From Kibdelosporangium philippinense (GTDB lineage Bacteria; Actinomycetota; Actinomycetes; Mycobacteriales; Pseudonocardiaceae), in the NCBI RefSeq assembly GCF_021390435.2, contig NZ_JAJVCN010000001.1, forward strand, positions 372,001-436,000: DNA of 64,000 nt, in the 5' to 3' direction. The position numbers and the translations under genes were made by a program. This document shows positions 62,866-64,000 of the stretch, piece by piece (position 1 is the first letter of the stretch; each line of letters opens with the position of its first letter). The notes below the pieces were generated by a model. That model saw only the letters and a list, made by a program, of their open reading frames with translations, made no database searches and was not told the DNA's origin.

Positions 62866-64000
62866 CACAACGGTGCGCTTGCCGAAAATGTCGTCCGTGC
62901 AGGTCAAGCGGCGTGGTGGTACTCGTTGAGGATGCCGCCCAAACATGGGTGTCGGCGGATGTCGAGTTGACTGGTCTGAGCCTGCGTGGTGATCGGCATC
63001 GGCAGTGGTTGTAGTGGTCGGGCGTTGGCGATGCCTTGGTGTGGCCTGTGGTTGTTGTAGAACTGCTCATACTGACGGAGGGCGTGGAGCAGGTGTCGCT
63101 GGTTCCAGATCAAGGTGCGGTCGAGTAGCTCGTGGCGGCAGGTCTGGATCCAGCGTTCCACGATAGAGTTCATCCTCGGCATCTGAACACCGCTGAGGAC
63201 GACCTGGATACCGGCGTCGGCGAGGATGACATCGAATAGGTGGGGGAATTTGCCGTCTCTGTCGCGGATCAGGAATCGTGCGCTGCAGCCGGCGTGCTCC
63301 AGATCCATGACAAGGTTCCGGGCGGCTTGGGTTACCCACTCCGCGGTTGGATGTGGTGTGGTGCCGAGGATGCGGATCCGGCGCTGCGCGTGTTCGATGA
63401 CCGCCAGTACGTACATGCGGGCGCCGGTGAGGGTGACGGTTTCGAAGAAGTCACAGGCCAGCAGGGCGTCGGATTGGGAGCGGAGGAATTGGGCCCAGGT
63501 GCTGGATGCGCGTTGGGGTGCGGGGTCGATGCGTGCGTCAGTGAGGATCTGCCATACTGTGGATGCGGCGATCTTGATGCCGAGGACGAGGAGTTCGCCG
63601 TGGATGCGGCGGTAGCCCCAGCTCGGGTTCTCCTTGGCCAGACGCAGAACCAGCACTCGGATGGACAGGATAGTGCGCGGTCGGCCTGGGCGTTTAGGTC
63701 GGGATGCCCTGGCGTGGCGTCGGCGGAGTAGATCGCGATGCCAGCGCAGGATCGTATCCGGGCGTACCAGCAGGCGGAGCTGGTGCAAGGTCTGGCGTGG
63801 TAGTCGATGTAGGAGCGCCGCGAGTAATGCTCTGTCGGCCGGGCTGAATCGCACCTGCGTGTCGCCGAGTTGTCGTTGCAGCACGGCGATCTGGTGCCGC
63901 AACACCAAGATCTCAACGTCTCTGTCCCGGTTGCTCATCGGAAGCAGACGAAGCAGGGCGAAGGTATTGGTCAGACCGAGATAGGTCAGTCGCAGCAGCA
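62866..64000 (-). mobile_element. IS with integrase-type DDE transposase, runs off the window
   Basis: The end near 62866 matches the relic at 46692-46752. It is inserted in the unrecognised gene coupled to the RecQ-like remnant. Only one end is in the window; the other lies beyond 64000. Confidence 0.65.
62904..64000 (-). CDS. DDE integrase-core transposase, 5' end beyond the window
   Basis: The minus-strand frame is open from its stop at 62904 to the right edge. From ATG 63938 it encodes 344 residues, and the reading upstream (LRLTYLGLTNTFALLRLLP) is also protein-like, so the true start lies beyond 64000. The N-terminal helix-turn-helix (ILVLRHQIAVLQRQL) and the core DDE pattern, with Asp in LACDFFETVTL, Asp in FLIRDRDGKF and Glu in NSIVERWIQTCRHELLD, match IS481/IS3-like integrase-type transposases. 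The C-terminus LNEYHHAA is the family ending. Confidence 0.85.
   Translation of the reverse strand, partial: LLRLTYLGLTNTFALLRLLPMSNRDRDVEILVLRHQIAVLQRQLGDTQVRFSPADRALLAALLHRLPRQTLHQLRLLVRPDTILRWHRDLLRRRHARASRPKRPGRPRTILSIRVLVLRLAKENPSWGYRRIHGELLVLGIKIAASTVWQILTDARIDPAPQRASSTWAQFLRSQSDALLACDFFETVTLTGARMYVLAVIEHAQRRIRILGTTPHPTAEWVTQAARNLVMDLEHAGCSARFLIRDRDGKFPHLFDVILADAGIQVVLSGVQMPRMNSIVERWIQTCRHELLDRTLIWNQRHLLHALRQYEQFYNNHRPHQGIANARPLQPLPMPITTQAQTSQLDIRRHPCLGGILNEYHHAA

Overview
The window is high-GC actinobacterial DNA. Codon use, frequent GTG starts, an ESX-type (type VII) secretion locus, actinomycete-style gas vesicle genes, an NF041680/IS701-like transposase fragment and many AraC, IclR, GntR and ArsR regulators point to a filamentous actinomycete, most likely Pseudonocardiales (Amycolatopsis, Saccharothrix or Lentzea-like). 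No rRNA, tRNA or CRISPR array was seen.

Left part (1-20.7 kb). A hypothetical gene is followed by a divergent rclR-like/rclA-like redox pair, an alpha/beta hydrolase, an ArsR-type regulator and a frameshifted AraC regulator. Then comes a reduced gas vesicle cluster in the order gvpJ-gvpL-gvpS-gvpK whose last two genes are decayed, a PRC-barrel/DUF2382 stress protein, and a 22-bp tandem repeat array. A complete five-gene oligopeptide/nickel-type ABC importer operon leads into a glycosyltransferase, which converges on guaB across a shared hairpin. guaB is followed by a large Fe-S RecB-like nuclease/helicase fusion.

Centre (20.7-44.4 kb). This is a type VII secretion locus of about 24 kb. It has EccB, EccC, EccD, EccE and the mycosin MycP, several WXG100-like and PPE-like small proteins, a YbaB-like protein, lipoproteins, and two large candidate substrates (456 and 872 aa). 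EccA was not found. A small metabolic insert interrupts it: a PEP-mutase/isocitrate-lyase family enzyme, a split four-carbon acid sugar kinase, and an alpha/beta hydrolase-OsmC fusion.

Right part (44.6-64 kb). This is accessory DNA with much decay. It holds an SDR gene whose catalytic lysine is replaced by arginine beside a frameshifted AraC gene, fragments of three IS families, a wrecked livH-livM permease pair, an intact IclR regulator and a fragment of an aldehyde dehydrogenase. An aromatic catabolism cluster follows: YciI-like protein, FMN reductase broken by a 20-bp tandem duplication, MFS transporter, aldehyde dehydrogenase, NTF2-like protein, extradiol dioxygenase-like protein, FAH-family hydrolase, GntR regulator and FAD monooxygenase. 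Three intergenic sites in this cluster share the 12-bp palindrome ACTTTCGAAAGT. One of them sits at the centre of a 54-bp near-perfect palindrome between the MFS and aldehyde dehydrogenase genes. I infer these are operators of the local GntR regulator.

The right end has an IS5-type element, then a chimera in which a transposase N-terminus is fused in frame to the zinc-binding C-terminal part of a RecQ-like helicase. That gene is translationally coupled to a large protein I do not recognise, which is itself cut by another IS running off the window. This last pair looks like the remnant of an uncharacterised, possibly defence-related, operon.
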